Below are positions 22,002 through 22,057 of a stretch of 22,057 nt of DNA, in pieces; within the stretch, counting starts at the first letter, position 1; every line of letters starts with the position of its first letter. A program made the translations under genes and the position numbers. Location: the IMG/VR virus record IMGVR_UViG_3300025141_000869, positions 1-22,057 of that record; one strand, written 5' to 3'. This stretch comes from a virus. The notes under the pieces were generated by a model that had not been told where the DNA came from, did no database searches, and saw only the letters and a list, made by a program, of their open reading frames with translations.

Positions 22002-22057
22002 ATGGATATTGATACGATGGTGGAGAACCACTTTAAAAAGAACCGAGACCTTTTTGG
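22002..22057 (+). CDS. Start of an unknown gene, cut by the window edge
   Basis: ATG 22002, preceded by GAGG near 21991, opens a frame that is still open at the last base. The 18 visible residues (MDIDTMVENHFKKNRDLF) are charged and helical. Nothing can be assigned. Confidence 0.55.
   Translation, partial: MDIDTMVENHFKKNRDLF

Noticed and set aside
1-22057. tRNA genes, CRISPR arrays, insertion sequences, attachment sites, integrase
   Set aside because: Gaps between genes are all below about 80 bases, and I saw no cloverleaf, spaced direct repeats, transposase or integrase motifs.

Overview
This window reads as part of a tailed double-stranded DNA phage genome, probably a large myovirus-like phage of a Gram-negative host. 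The evidence is a T4-type replication and recombination set (gp32-like ssDNA-binding protein, UvsX/RecA, 5'-3' exonuclease, gp41/DnaB-type helicase) on one strand. It sits among phage-sized nucleotide-metabolism genes, small unknown genes and near back-to-back coding with many ATGA/GTGA stop-start overlaps. Promoters that fit bacterial sigma-70 suggest transcription by host RNA polymerase. No rRNA, tRNA, IS element, integrase or CRISPR array is visible. The host and phage lineage cannot be named from the sequence alone.

Layout, all on the + strand. 2-469: 3' end of an unknown gene. 479-1666: very short family A DNA polymerase. 1663-1980: MazG-like NTP pyrophosphatase. 1977-2828: divergent FtsZ/tubulin-like protein. 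2862-3641: gp32-like ssDNA-binding protein. 3700-4562: histone H1-like (Hc1) mini-protein, an unknown, and a 51-residue membrane protein. 4549-5670: UvsX/RecA. 5708-6742: two proteins sharing an N-terminal L-[IM]-x-E-x-W-R motif. 6815-7780: 5'-3' exonuclease. 7804-9171: replicative helicase. 9174-11588: class II (B12) ribonucleotide reductase. 11608-11889: GroES-like co-chaperonin. 11921-13493: an unknown and a possible nucleotidyltransferase-fold protein. 13490-16930: full-length DNA polymerase III alpha. 16933-17397: dUTPase. 17394-18277: a zinc-finger protein and a possible L,D-transpeptidase-like protein. 18264-19307: GMP reductase/IMP dehydrogenase family enzyme. 19304-19875: two small probable DNA-binding proteins, one with a sigma-region-4-like helix-turn-helix. 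19914-20858: acidic, scaffold-like protein. 20942-21370: membrane protein. 21360-21974: ClpP-type serine protease. 22002-end: start of an unknown gene.

Functionally, the region supplies a replisome (two different polymerases, helicase, SSB, flap/RNA-primer nuclease, recombinase) and its dNTP supply (RNR, dUTPase, MazG, GMP reductase). It also holds some candidate virion-assembly functions (GroES-like chaperonin, scaffold-like protein, ClpP protease).

The main points of interest are: (i) an FtsZ/tubulin-like protein with degenerate catalytic loops placed just before the SSB; (ii) coexistence of a minimal family A polymerase and a bacterial-type Pol III alpha; (iii) a recurrent CTTGAC-N16/17-TATACT promoter, often hidden inside the upstream coding sequence; (iv) a promoter whose start point falls inside a terminator stem; (v) a hairpin just before the SSB gene that parallels T4 gene 32 autoregulation; (vi) three proteins with T4-like prohead-protease cleavage signals at their N termini.
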